Origin: Halocafeteria seosinensis
Lineage: Eukaryota > Sar > Bigyra > Bicosoecida
Direction of reading: 5' to 3'
NCBI GenBank assembly: GCA_001687465.1
Contig: LVLI01000020.1
Location: 112,830-176,829 of the forward strand
Length of the DNA stretch: 64,000 nucleotides
Shown piece after piece: positions 1-11,684 of the stretch. The translations under genes were made by a program, and so were the position numbers. Under the pieces are notes generated by a model. That model made no database searches, was not told the DNA's origin, and was given only the letters and a program-made list of their open reading frames with translations. Within the stretch, counting starts at the first letter, position 1. The number at the start of each line of letters is the position of its first letter.

Positions 1-731
1 AGGTGCGCCCTTTTGCGGATTTCTGCATTTGTGAAGCTGAAACGCACGCTTTTGAGGGTGGGTTGGTGCGCTTTTGCTCGTGTGTGTCCGCTTTTGGCTG
101 CCCACTTTGGAGGACCTATTGACCAATATAGGAGGTATTGATCTCAACGAGGATAAGATGATATGATGCATTGTTTAATTTTAATGTGATTAGTCGGAAA
201 ACAGTCCACATTTATGGCTCGACAGCACTATATGGTGTATCCAAAGAGTGTGCGCGCTTTTGCGGGCGCTTGTCTGGGAACTTGCAGCTGGGGTAAAAAT
301 ATCGCCGGATTTCAAAGGCTCTCACTGACCGGAATACTATCGCAGGCCACGTTTTCGAGGTCCGACTGGTAAGTACATTCTCTAGGCACGGTAGGGCCCA
401 CAAAAGATCCAGGGAATATCGACGTTAAGCGTGTGTATTTGGAGCTTTTTCCGACCCTCCTTTTTTGCGACAAGGTGCACGCTTTTGTGGGGATATTCGG
501 ATGCCCATAACATAATATCCACTGACAATACATTCATTATCGTGGGCGTAGTAGATTGATAGTGCGCTTAGCTATTCGGGGGTGTAATATGAACGTGAGA
601 TATGGATGAGAATTGTGTTTGCAGCATGATGAATTCTGCTCCTGTGTTTTCCCACGGGTGAAATTGTATTTCCACACTTAGGCCACTTCGTGTAATACAC
701 AACACCATTTCTGAACCGCATTGTAACAACC
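1..731. other. Intergenic region with recurring GCTTTTG motif
   Basis: No open frame here looks like a gene. The visible structure is a core CTTTTG, mostly inside GCGCTTTTG or ACGCTTTTG, recurring in one orientation near positions 10, 48, 68, 89, 255 and 481. Spacing is irregular and the flanks differ, so it is not a tandem repeat. Confidence 0.35.
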
Positions 732-1000
732 TGATGGGAGAGTCTCCAAAAAGCCTCCACACCAGTAAGACAAGAGATCAACAATGAAGGGCTGTTTATA
801 ACATTCAGGGATCCCCATGAAATCAACACTGGTGTATAGGACATAGACAATCAAGATATACACCTAATACATCATCCATCACATGTTTTCATTTATTCAA
901 CTGTTCATAAACAGCCTCGATAAATGAAAACGTGTTTTCACACAGTGACATTCTTCAAGTGTCTTACTGGTGTGGAGGCTATTTGGAGACTCTCCCATCA
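732..1000. repeat. 41-bp inverted repeat (foldback) with nested palindrome
   Basis: Positions 732-772 and 960-1000 are reverse complements over 41 bp with a single mismatch. Inside the loop a second, shorter inverted repeat pairs about 879-895 with 922-936 around the core GTTTTCATTTAT. The right arm contains the stop codon and last codons of the AAA-ATPase-like gene, so the mRNA end could fold back on downstream sequence. It may be a small foldback element or an inverted duplication of the gene end. Confidence 0.75.
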
Positions 1001-3318
1001 CGTAAAACAGTAATTTCTTCCCATGTTGGTTCCAAACTTGTAGTACCTTTTTTATCAAGATCTTCATCGACAAGTACCTCCTTGAGAATTTCGATTGGTT
1101 GTCGCTTCCGCCTGTCACGAACCTTGTCTTTCCTACCGACAAACTCCCCTCCGCAAGACTTCACAATTAATGAGCCGTCCTCTCCCCACGAACAAATTAT
1201 TCCGATCAGCCAAACTTGTTGAGGATCGTAGTTTTTCCAGTGACGATAGCTCCATACCTGTCGTAAGGCGTTCAGCATGGCCTCTCGGTGGGCTGCATCT
1301 ACAGAAGCTTGTCCCTTATTTCGAACAATTTTGATTTCCACAATGGGTCCACGAGGACGTTTCCATTTCGGGGGAAGTTTATTACTCGGCTCTTTACGCC
1401 ACTCTGCATTCAGCAAGGGGGCCATCTGTTCAGCCTCTCCTTTTCTTGCCGCTTCCTTGATTGCAAGAAAGAAATCCATATACCCTTCTTTTTTACCAAT
1501 GTGATATTCCCGCGCAATTCTCATCCTTCCATGATGAAACTGATGAAGGAAGATGTCATGTACACGGTGTTGTACGGACTTTTCGTCTAAAGCATCGAAA
1601 GGTATTTTTCCATGTGTTGCTTGAATTCCTCTTCCCACTAGTGCAAGGTTTCTTTCCACAGCATGGACTAGTGTCCTGGGATTCTGATAATACTCTTCCA
1701 CCTCGGCGTCCTCTAATATGTGGATTTTTTTGTACGCCCCCACAAGTATATCCACTATATCCTTACTATGTAGTGAAACTACCGGCTGCAAGAAAACTCG
1801 ACCATCGGCAGTGACTCTGTCAACTCTTAACAACCCCAGGTTGTAGAAGAGTACGCGCATGTCGGACCTCTCATTCAGCTTGGTCGACATGTTTTGGAAG
1901 GTTAGGATGTCGGACATCGGCACGGGGCCGCCAACTAGAGCCAGCACAGCATCATCGTACTTGCCAGATGAAGCGATGAGTTCAGAGAAGGCGTCCTTGG
2001 CACCTAACAGCCAATGTCGTTGGGGAGGGTTCCTTTTATCCTCGATGATGTTTTGAATGACCGCCAATGCATCCCGAGGGCTATACAAAGGTGATAACGA
2101 CTTGATCTCCTTTCCCTCCTTTCTATCCATAAACCCCGTTACAAACCCATTGATCTCGTCCTTTAGATAATCCAGAAACACTTGTTGTTGTTCCTCTTCC
2201 GTGTGTTTGTTCTGATCGACTATTTTAAGGTTTCTAGCCCACGAGAGAGTTTTGTCCCATGTCAACGGGGCATTTGCTGGGGCGTTTTCCAAAATATGCT
2301 TGAGATCCTCTTCCGATATACCGAAGAGGTCGTGATGTTCCTCCCAGATACCAAGGTCGGTTGTGGTATCGAGCTTTGAGAGGCCGGTACCACCCAACCT
2401 GATAAGTGTAACCAATGCTATTCCATACAGGTCGTCACGGATTAGCGCCTTCAACACATCACAGATTTCTATTACGCTTCTGACAAGGCCTCCGTATTTC
2501 CGTATGTCCTCCAGACGCTCTTCTTCCTCTTTCTGGGTATATAACTTGCTAAAACGGGCGTTCTGCAGTTGTCTCCAGGGTCTATCATATTCATCAACCA
2601 ATATTAGCGGACGATCGTCCACTAAGGACTTTCCATTCTGATGGAACAGCTTTTCTGTATCCAGCCTCCTCCTTGCCTCCTTGTACAACTTCCTCAGCAT
2701 TCGAACCCCGGAATCAAGTACCGCCTGGGGTGGAACAGAATCATCACAGCCCCGAACTTCTAATCCAAGATCCTTTAGTTGGTTGATAATGTTCTCTTGG
2801 AGTCCCTTAGTATAGGAGCATTTAACAAAGTCCAAAAATACCACAGGTCGTAAGGGTGAACTCAGAAAATGCATTCCTTTGTCGGTTCCTGCAAGATGCT
2901 CATAAAAATCGCTCATCAGCTTTTCATCCTCGACTTCCATCGATGAAGGCACGCCAATGCTGTCTCTTAAAAAAAGTAACCACGTAGTTTTCCCCAAACG
3001 TCTTGCCCAGGACGCTACACGTGTCCGCACACCTTCATTAAAATCAGTGTCAAGCGCACGAGTGTATGCGGCGGTCTTATCCACGAATCTACCATTAATT
3101 ATCATCCAACGGGTAGTGCTTTCCCCGTAATTCTTTGTAATGTTGGGTTCCCTAAACTGGTAAGGTGTACCATTCTCCTGGTATTTCTTCACAGCCTTTC
3201 TGCGGCTATCTATCAAGGTTTCCAGTTTGGAGCGTAGATTCCTGACGCTTTCCTCATCGTAGTCTGCAAGGAGAAACGGTGATGCCCATAAACCGCAACG
3301 TGGAAAGTAAGCATTCAA
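979..3318 (-). CDS. AAA-ATPase-like protein with C-terminal PD-(D/E)XK nuclease domain
   Basis: Predicted P-loop NTPase fused to a nuclease-type domain, about 779 residues as read. The sequence shows FVDKTAAY near residue 78, a Walker A-like RRLGKTT at 106-112, a Walker B LILVDEYD at 238-245, and near the C-terminus GYMDFF followed by IVEIKIV, the D and ExK pair of the PD-(D/E)XK fold. This order matches the AAA-ATPase-like/PDDEXK_9 family known from bacteria and expanded, probably by transfer, in some protists and fungi. The 5' end is unresolved: the open frame begins at a TTG, not an ATG. A good acceptor (CTCCTTGCAG) lies just inside at about 3270, and an upstream exon starting ATGAATTACGG near 3440 could join it in frame (phase 1). 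The role is unknown; self/non-self nucleic acid handling is only a guess. Confidence 0.75.
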   Translation of the reverse strand: MNAYFPRCGLWASPFLLADYDEESVRNLRSKLETLIDSRRKAVKKYQENGTPYQFREPNITKNYGESTTRWMIINGRFVDKTAAYTRALDTDFNEGVRTRVASWARRLGKTTWLLFLRDSIGVPSSMEVEDEKLMSDFYEHLAGTDKGMHFLSSPLRPVVFLDFVKCSYTKGLQENIINQLKDLGLEVRGCDDSVPPQAVLDSGVRMLRKLYKEARRRLDTEKLFHQNGKSLVDDRPLILVDEYDRPWRQLQNARFSKLYTQKEEEERLEDIRKYGGLVRSVIEICDVLKALIRDDLYGIALVTLIRLGGTGLSKLDTTTDLGIWEEHHDLFGISEEDLKHILENAPANAPLTWDKTLSWARNLKIVDQNKHTEEEQQQVFLDYLKDEINGFVTGFMDRKEGKEIKSLSPLYSPRDALAVIQNIIEDKRNPPQRHWLLGAKDAFSELIASSGKYDDAVLALVGGPVPMSDILTFQNMSTKLNERSDMRVLFYNLGLLRVDRVTADGRVFLQPVVSLHSKDIVDILVGAYKKIHILEDAEVEEYYQNPRTLVHAVERNLALVGRGIQATHGKIPFDALDEKSVQHRVHDIFLHQFHHGRMRIAREYHIGKKEGYMDFFLAIKEAARKGEAEQMAPLLNAEWRKEPSNKLPPKWKRPRGPIVEIKIVRNKGQASVDAAHREAMLNALRQVWSYRHWKNYDPQQVWLIGIICSWGEDGSLIVKSCGGEFVGRKDKVRDRRKRQPIEILKEVLVDEDLDKKGTTSLEPTWEEITVLRDGRVSK

Positions 3319-3835
3319 ACGGCCAAATCAACCTACAAATTAGTAAATCGCCACGCTGATCGAATGTTTCGCTTCTGGCCTCGGTAGAGACTTCAGCCCG
3401 GGGTTGAATCCCTCGTATGAACCAGCCACCGTAATTCATTCCTGCGTCAAACGTGTATGTATGTAGAGTCATATGCCGTGCATTTACTATACAGCCCATA
3501 ATAGAATACATTATTTACTTACCCAGTGACGCACTTGTCCATGATGGATTGTGCATGCACCATGTGTTGTGGTATGTGGAAAGAGCAGTCCATGCTCGTC
3601 GAGGTCTAATGAAGGACCCAATGCGTCTGACCGAAGCCGCATTCCTTAACGCTGTGCTCAACATCTTCCTTCTTGCAATGGTCAACAACAACTGTTCAAT
3701 GAGATGAGATCTGTATACAGTCGTTCATTTATAAAAGTAACACCCTTTTTTTGTTGAAGTGCGGAAACAATTGATCAAAAATACATGTAAAGGTATGGGA
3801 TGAATACTGTATATAGCATATCAGTATGTTTTGGA
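3319..3835. other. Intergenic region, possible 5' exon of AAA-ATPase-like gene
   Basis: On the minus strand about 3370-3445 stays open from ATGAATTACGG and ends at CAGC before a GTGGCG donor; splicing to the acceptor at about 3270 keeps frame with the ATPase gene. This is a weak inference. The rest, 3450-3835, shows no recognisable gene. Confidence 0.25.
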
Positions 3836-4294
3836 CTAAAGAGAAACAGAGAAGCAAAAGTTTTGTCCCTCGATAGCTTCATTTACGCCTTTTTCGAGGG
3901 GGCCTTCGTCCAGGTCCAGAACTTCACGGCGCAGCAATTCGAACTGCTGACCTATTTGAAGCTTTGAGCAAAGTTTGATGGTGTTGTTTCGACTTGAATA
4001 CCCTTTCCATTCGACGTCCATTTCATCGTCGTCCTGTATGTATTTCACGAATGGCTCAATCTCGAATAATTCCTCCGTGTTTGCCGGACCCTCGTCGCCC
4101 AAATTCTTGGTCGCATTCAGTACAGTGTATGCGACCGCGCGCCAAAGCTGGTGCTCTACCACTGCCACTGGTAATCTACCAGATACTGTAGCTACAGACT
4201 CTACATTTGGCCATCGAAACGTTGTAGATAGTATTTGGCGCCAAATTTTTCCATTATACGCTGAAGCCAAGTAGGAAACGAGAGCCGGTCTCAT
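3836..4294 (-). CDS. Small hypothetical protein (152 aa)
   Basis: Open frame from a true ATG (4292-4294) to a stop at 3836, preceded by an in-frame TAA. The product is soluble-looking and acidic in its second half, with DDDEMDVEWKGY near residue 100 and repeated Leu/Glu pairs at the end. I recognise no family. GTAAGTTTTCAG lies immediately upstream of the ATG, so the ORF could be the last exon of a longer gene whose acceptor is TTTTCAG. It is transcribed divergently from the TPR/cNMP gene about 230 bp away. Confidence 0.45.
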   Translation of the reverse strand: MRPALVSYLASAYNGKIWRQILSTTFRWPNVESVATVSGRLPVAVVEHQLWRAVAYTVLNATKNLGDEGPANTEELFEIEPFVKYIQDDDEMDVEWKGYSSRNNTIKLCSKLQIGQQFELLRREVLDLDEGPLEKGVNEAIEGQNFCFSVSL

Positions 4295-4524
4295 GACACT
4301 GAAAACTTACGGCTGTTTATCATGCTGCATTTAGTTTCCATAGAGCTTTTTCCCATCCGCTCCTGCATCTAACGTGTTCAGCGGATTGGTTGACATCCGG
4401 GTTTGTCTCTGAATAGCAAATAAGGGCAAGGAAAGCCTGGGTTCCAGCCGCTGGGTGAGGCTTAACGGAAATCGTCGCAGCACCATTAGGCTTTTATAAT
4501 CCTTCCTCGGAGAGGAGTAGAGAG
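4295..4524. promoter_or_regulatory. Divergent intergenic/promoter region
   Basis: A 230-bp gap separates the start of the minus-strand ORF at 4294 from the plus-strand start at 4525, so it must carry any promoters for both. I see no clear TATA box or other defined element. Confidence 0.35.
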
Positions 4525-7500
4525 ATGCCAGTGGGAGAATCAACGAATTCAGCCAAGGCCGATTATGGCTCGAATCGGACCGATTCGCCGAAGAAAGCGT
4601 TTACGCGCACGAGTAACCAGTCGAACTGGCCTGGAAGCGGAAAGCGCAAGACGCCAGTTCCTCCGTTACAATTATCCAAGCAGAACCCCCAAGATGACAA
4701 CACTCCGGCGCAAAACAATGGCTTCAGTAGATCTGCGAACGAGGGGGACAATTCTGGTCCGACGAAGAAAGTTAGCTTCATGGGATCACAGATGACCACG
4801 GGCCAACGTTCGTACTTCTCCCCCACCTCAGCATCGGGATCCACTCCTCGAACAACGCCTACCCCAAACAAGAAGAAGTTTCGCTCCAATTTAGAGCTGG
4901 AAGAACTCGAATACCGCGCGTCTAATGCGCTCCCAGTTGTGCTCACGGAAGCCACAATCCATGAACATGAGCAAATCAAAGACATGGAACCCTTGTTTGA
5001 TTACTCGGTGGAATTGAGACCATTGCGTGTGAATTCGTTCCAAATGAGCAAGGGAGTTCGTAATCCAGACAACTATTTTCTAAGAGCATTTCAAGCAAGA
5101 AGCCAAGGAAAGCTAAAAGCCGCCCTAAGGTATGCCAACAGGTGCAGCGTATCCGTTCTGTGTATTAAAACTACCAATGTATCATACTGCAGTCTGTATA
5201 CCAAGGCTCTTCACCTAAAGCCGAAAGATTTTAAGTCCGCCTTTAACAGGGGATATGTATATGATCGACTTGGGTATTTAGAAGAAGCCCGGGCAGACTA
5301 CTCGTACGCTGCCATCTTAGAACCAAAGAGTAGTTTTACCTTGTTTAACGGTGGCATTGTTGAGGCGGTACGTTGCTGGCAATTAATTACCAAATATTAC
5401 GCCCATTCACGCGTGTGCGTTTTATATACACGCAGCGACAGAGAAAGCTAGACATCGCAATTGAAAGCTTGACCCGAGCAATCGATATCCAGTACAGGGA
5501 CGTTACCGCTTTGAGGCAAACAATGTCATTTATGGGATCGAAAGCAGATCCCGAAGAAATGGAGGAATATGAAATGAAAGAGAGAACGTCTGCTGCAGCA
5601 TTGGCTGTGTTTTTGCGGATAAGAGGGCTGGTTCGCCGTCGCAATTCACAATTTTCAGAGGCTTCGCGTGACTACCTCGAAGCCAACAAGATTTTGAATC
5701 CCGCAATGGAAGAGGAAGAAACCGAACGGCGGAAAAAAAGAAAGCAACAAAATGAACAACACAAGACGGAACTGCTTGAAGCAGCACGCCGTCGGATCAT
5801 GGCTCGGGGTAATCTCGCAGACCGGTTATCAGATTTTTCGTTTGAGGGAGATGGGACGTCTCGAACGTTATCAACGACTGTGAACCCTGAGGCAAAAGCA
5901 CAAAATGCAGAATATGTACAGATATGGGGGAATAGGCAGATGGGAATGCTTCTACGTGATTGCCTTGTTAAGGATGCGTACGATAAGTATGAAGACGCCT
6001 TAGAGGATCATAAAGCAATGATGATGCGCTTGAGTGCAGAGGATCAGGATAATGCTCCACGAGAACCTGAATTAGTGGATTTCCTGGATCAAAACGCGTT
6101 TGTCAATCATGCTCAAGACGCCGCTGCCAACGCCTATTCCATCTGGAAGTCTCTATTCCAAAGCGAGGTGGGGACCACAAGCGACCGTACTGTAGTTAAA
6201 GGTGCAGCCGTAGGTCACGGTGACACTACAGCTGGTCGCAAGGGTCATGTCGTAAAGGAGTATCGCGCGGGATTGGAGCCCAGTGAACAACACGACACAG
6301 TTGGAGAAGAAGGTCAAACTAGTACTCGCGCATACCGCGGTACAAAAGGAAAGACTCTCATGCAGCCGTACTGTTTTAGCGATGGTCCGGTCTACGATCC
6401 TGGCAATTTTCGGCCTACGAAGAATGCTTCCTATCCATCCTCATTGAAGCAAAGGTTTTCAGAAATTTTCCCAGTTTTGAAAATCCGTAACAACGGTACC
6501 TCAGTTAGAGCAGACCAGGCTACGCGAGATTCTCTGTCTCCAATATTGAGACGAGATGTGGATCTGCTAACGCGGCTCACCGATAACATAAGACTGTTCT
6601 ACAACCAGGCTCAGCGAGTCCAACAGAGCATGGTAACGAGGTTGTACTGGACAGAACTTCCTGAGAGATCCGCCATTTGCAACGAGGGAGAATGGGGTGA
6701 CTGCTTGTATGTCGTCGTAGAGGGGTCCGTTGACTTCTACCTCCGGAGGGACATGACTACTGGTAGAAAGATAAAACAGACCTTTGCCGTCTTCAAAGTT
6801 GGGAAATTTCTGCTCAAATGGGTGCATCGTTATCGTCAGAAAAAGAAAGAAAAGAAGCTGAAAGGTGACGACGAGGCTACCGAAGGAGATGCTCCGCCAA
6901 GAATTACAGCAGGACATTTGAAAGGCATACTGCTAAGCTTGGGTGATAGATCACCCTATCCCATTCGGGGCAAAGATGCCGAAAAAGCAGTTTACGGAGA
7001 CACAGAGCGAAAGTTTGGCATACACATAGGATCTGTGTATTCTGGTGAAGGATTCGGTCAGGACACAGTGACGGGTCCACTACAGCGTGTCTGGTCGGAG
7101 GAAGCCAATGGTGGTGAAGGAGACTATGTCGACGTCAGATTTCGGCCTGTCACAGCGGTTGCTCGCGAACCATGCCTTCTTCTGGCTCTGCGACGTGCTG
7201 ACTACCACTATGTGATGAAATGTCACCATGAGGTAATCTTAGCCGAACAGGCAGCATGGTTGAGCAAGCTCCATCTACTGGCATCAGCGTCGCATGACGA
7301 GATTTCCAACCTCGCTCAACGGATCCAGCACAGACGCTTTAGGTGCGGAGAGGTGATATTGTCCCAAGACTGCCCCGTCGAAGGCCTGTACATGCTGAGG
7401 TCAGGAAAGTGTGTAGTATTACGGTCTAGAGCGTCTCCCCCCAAAGGAACTCATTCACCGACTGAAGAAAAAGAGAAAGATAATGTTGCCGCAAGGATGT

Positions 7501-8255
7501 TCCGAAGGGCCTCAATGTCAGGATGGATCGACGTAAATGAAAAGTTCCCTAGAAGCGATGGGCTCTCTCGTGTGACGAGTGTCGCGGCTGAAGCAGCCAA
7601 ACCGAAGGCGCAGTACCACGACGATATATCATTAAAGCAAGTTGGCGAATCTACTGCACAGTCTCGAAGATTCAGTAATGTGCAAATTGGGTCGGAAATG
7701 AAGTTACAACGACGCTTAAGCGCCACCCAGCCTGAGGCTAATCCGCCGTCACAACCACAACCACCCTCCTCCAACAATAAGAAAGCGACCGCATCGGTTA
7801 CTCGGAAGCAACGGCAGGTTGATCAGACTAATCCAATGATAAGGTCTGCCTGGAATCCCTCATCAACCTCTGGAAATGGGATCCAGTACCTCGGCGAGCT
7901 GTTCCCCCGCGACTGGTTCGGAGAGGCGTACGTATTAACAGCCCAGATGACCACGGCGAATGCAGCAACGAATTCATACGTGCAGTGTATTGAAGACCCG
8001 AGTTCGCAGGAGCTGGGTACCAGCCAAGCTACAATCATTGCCGAGACAGATGGAGAAGTGTGGCTTTTGAAGAGACAAGACATTTTCGAATGCTGCTCGT
8101 TCCAGACTCGTCAGAGAATGCGAGAGTTTCTTGAAAGCATGGTCAACTCGAGTAAGATATTCACCCCCAAACAGCAAAAAGTCTGGACTGAATACAAGAA
8201 AATTGTCCTTGACGAAGAAGTCTTGAAGAAGAAGTCCGCCACTGCACGGTTTTAG
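4525..8255 (+). CDS. TPR and double cyclic-nucleotide-binding-domain protein
   Basis: Three exons (4525-5129, 5193-5367, 5436-8255) give 1,199 residues. Intron 5130-5192 is 63 bp and open, so translation reads through it; removing it restores a canonical TPR helix (KAALSLYTKALHLKPKDF). Intron 5368-5435 (GTACGT...ACGCAG) joins NGGIVEA to RQRKLDIAIESLTRAI, again a TPR. Residues 1-120 are polar and disordered; TPRs follow at about 180-290. A first cNMP-binding fold is seen around 640-830 (GEWGDCLYVVVEGSVDFY, then GEGFG) and a second around 880-1150 (CGEVILSQ, GLYMLRSGKCVVL, PRDWFGEAYVL). Both are split by charged or low-complexity inserts, and neither has a clear Arg-Ala phosphate-binding cassette, so ligand binding is uncertain. 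It is probably a scaffold or sensor rather than a channel, since no membrane segment is seen. Confidence 0.85.
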
Positions 8256-8261
8256 ATATCA

Positions 8262-11200
8262 TCATTGGTGAGCTTTATAATTGTAATTCATCACTCTCCG
8301 GGAGGAAGAGTCACGGCCATGCGCGTCTTGGCCGGAAGGCCGGTGACCCTGCAAAATAAAATCGTCTACCCTCTCTCTCCAATGACCTGAGCTATCGTAT
8401 GGTGTCCTAGTTGTGGTTTTCATCTTTGTGGATGGAGCCGTGCCTTCCGTGCCTTCTTTACGTGCGTCAGCCCGCTTCCATTTTGGTGAAGCTGAAGAAC
8501 ATTTATTCCGTTTTTCACTCCGTGAACTATATGCTTCTTTGTTGTGCTTATCAATCCATTCCTTTAACTGTTTCCTTAACTGCTCATTGGAGGCAGCCAC
8601 GCTTTGCAGTTCATTCTCCAAGGCTCTAAGCTTATTCTGGCTGGTGCTTTCAGCCTCGTGGCCGCCATCCGTATCTCTCTCATGCATCCCATAACTCGTG
8701 CGAAGTGTGTTACCATTCTGTGCCGCTCCCCCATGTGATGTCTTGGATTGGCGCCGCATTTGTGCACGTAGACTATTCGATAGGTCAAGCAACTGATCCC
8801 TTTCAGAAACAATTCGCTTAAGTTCTTCTCGTGTCTGCTCCAGTCTCTGTTCAACTTCGGAGGTGTTGTTCTCATGACGTTGTTGAAGCTCGTCTATTCC
8901 AAGGGTGTCCTGTACAACGTCGTTTTGTTCACGTGGTGGCTCGTGGTGGCCCATCTCTTCGTACAAGGCATTCACACTCTGGCGGAGATTTTGGTTTTCG
9001 TTTTCTGCTTCCATGAGAAGTCCCCGCAAGGTCTTGCATTCGTCCTGAAGAGATTCGAAAGCCTCTCGAAAATCATCGTCTCCCCTACTTCTTAAAGCCT
9101 TCGATGATGCATCTGCACGACGCTCCAGCGACCCGATATAGCGCCGAAGTCTTTGAATAGTATTTTGAAGCCCATCTCGTTCCTGTTGAATCCAGTGAGG
9201 ATACAGCGGATCCTGGGCACGGTGCTCTTGGACCGGTTGCACAACTCCTTGAGAAGCATGTTGGTGATGTGCGCTTGTAGTCGATTCCTCGGCTTGCTTC
9301 TGTTGTTCTAGATCATGTATCTGCTGTCTCATTTCACCAATTATTTCGCGAAAACGAGAGCATTGCTGCTGCAGTTCAGTGTTTTTATCTTGCAACGTGG
9401 AAACCTGTTGCCTCGCTTCCAAATACCGTTGGTAATCGACCCCAGAAGACGAATCAGCCAGCTTCCCTGGCGTATTATTATGCCATGCCTCAGTACCCAC
9501 GTCAAATATCTCAGAGGCAGGTCCATAATCCTGCGAGAAAACGGGGCTGCTGTAGTGCCCTTGTACCCGATTCGCAGCCGGAGAGGATTCTCGTCCTGGG
9601 GCAAGGGCGGTATTACCCTGGTGCTGACGGGTAAGTTGCGCAGCTGTTTCCGTCGTTTTCTTGGATCTCAGTTGTGCGTTCAAATCCGCTATTTGCTCCC
9701 GCAAATCATTGATTGTCTGCTGTTTCTTCTGAACCTCCTCTTGCGACTCCTGCTGCCGACGAAGTGACTCATCTCTCTGCTTGCGTAACGCTTCTGATTC
9801 ATTCTGCATCTGTTCTTTCAGGGCCTTATTACGCGACTCCCAACGCTCATTCCAAGTACTGTTATTGAGTTCGAGTTCATGCTGCAGGGATGATATTTGC
9901 TGCTTCAGATCACTGACTTCTGCCCGTAGTCGGGTTATTGTGTCATCACGTGTTTCAACGTCGGTCTGGAGATCCACTTTTGCTTTCTCAAGTTCCGCCA
10001 CTTTAGACTTTTGATTATGAATTTCGCGTTGAAGTTCTTCCGTATAGTTATTGGATTCATTCAGCTCTTGATGGTAGTGCTTCAAGTATCTGTCTAACTC
10101 GGTCTTCTTGTTTTCAAAGGCATCATTGGACGACTCAAGTTGTTCTCGAAGCTCGATACATTCACGTTCAACGGAAGACTTTTCTTGTTGAAGCTCCCTG
10201 GTCTCTCGGTCATGCTGGCTCTCAAGTTGCGACTTCATTTCTTGAAATTCTCGCTGGTGTCGTTGTTGTTCATCATGAAGTGAATTCTGGAAATCGTAGA
10301 GTTGATTTGAGAGACGTTCAAGCTTTGCCTCGTACTCATCAATAATCGACTGTTTCTGTTCGTAGAGTTCTTCCTTCTCGGAGTTGAGTTGGTCGACTCG
10401 ACGACTCCAGTGATTTTCGGTCTCTTCAGCATCTTTTTGCAGATCGCGGACTTGCATCTCGAGCTTACTTTTGGACTGTTGAACGTCGTTTTTCTCATCG
10501 TCACGATCCTTTAACTCTCGTCGAACGTTAGCCAGTGTGCTTTCGTATTCCTTTATGGTGGCACAGTGCCCATCAATTGTCTCTTGCAGCTTACTCAGCC
10601 TTTGTGATGCTTCGCTCTTTACCTCCTTGATGGAGGAATCATACATTTGAATGAGTTCATTTCGCTGGTACTCTATCGATTTTTCTTTTTCTTGAACGCG
10701 TTGTTCCAGTTCCTCTTTCATCTGCTGATATTCTCGTTCCCAATCCCGTACCTCTTGTTCATGTGCCTCTTTGGCTTGTTCCATACCAGACTTAATATCA
10801 TTGATTTGCCGCTGATAATATTCTTCGGCCTCTTTCAGTTGCTGCTGCATTTTTTGATAAGCCTCATCGGAGCGGTGAAGCGACGAATACAAACGCTGAT
10901 TTTCTTCATCTTTCTCAGCTAAATGCTGCTGAAGCTGTTGCGAGTGCTTTTCGGCTTCATCCAATTCCTTATCACGCTCTTCAATAAGCTGCGGCAGTTA
11001 TAATATATTTGTATACTATTTTCTAGTCAACAACGACAACGGAAAATGAAGAAATCACGTACTTGTAGATTATAACGGAAATCATCGCGAAGTCGGCCAA
11101 ACTTGGATTGCAGATCTTGTAATTCCTTGTCCTGAAAGTGAATAAATACATGGAGAGAAAAACATCGTAACTTTTTTGTTTACATCCACAAGCCCAGCCC

Positions 11201-11684
11201 ATCAACAACCTACTCGCTCTTGCAACGTGGTTTCCAAGGATTGTATCCGGTATTCATTGATTTCGTGTAGTTCTTTCTCCTTTTGCACTATTAACGACCG
11301 TAAAGTGTCCTTTTGGTTCCCACTTCCCGTCTCTCGACCACCACGGCCAGACGCAGACGAGCTCGTAGACCCTTGGTAGGGCTGCAATAAGTGACTCAAC
11401 CCACTCGAAGTGGCCTCATAATGGTAAGAAGGAGCCTGAAAAGCCTGCTGAGACTGGGACGAGGTGCCCGGAGGGGAGACAGATCGATTTTCCTCCCTGC
11501 CGGGGCCTATTTCGTCCCTCCAATGGCGTCCTGAAGGCACAGAGGAGGTGGGACTTGATCTCTGTCTCCCTGTGAGGGGTGTAGAATGTGTATGGGAGCC
11601 GTAATAGGGGTCTGATGGAGCAGTTTGGTCCTCGCCCCCCTCCGCCTCCTGTCTTCGAGGAGGCGTATTGGCTGATACAGACAT
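8262..11684 (-). CDS. Long coiled-coil protein (1,088 aa)
   Basis: Exons 11684-11214, 11131-11063 and 10988-8262; both introns (82 and 74 bp) are phase 0 with standard GT and CAG ends. The ATG at 11684 opens a Ser/Pro/Gly-rich disordered head of about 125 residues. Nearly all the rest is heptad-patterned, Glu/Gln/Arg/Leu-rich coiled coil, interrupted by a short Ser/Pro linker near residues 620-670 and ending in a basic Ser/Thr/Arg tail. No catalytic or membrane motif is seen. It is likely a structural or tethering protein (centrosomal, cytoskeletal or vesicle-tether type), but composition alone cannot say which. The stop lies 6 bp from the stop of the convergent TPR/cNMP gene, so the 3' UTRs must overlap antisense. 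Confidence 0.8.

Noticed and set aside
5130-5192. Coding continuation through the first TPR-gene intron
   Set aside because: The 63 bp are open in frame, but GTATGC/CTGCAG ends and restoration of a canonical TPR helix favour an intron.
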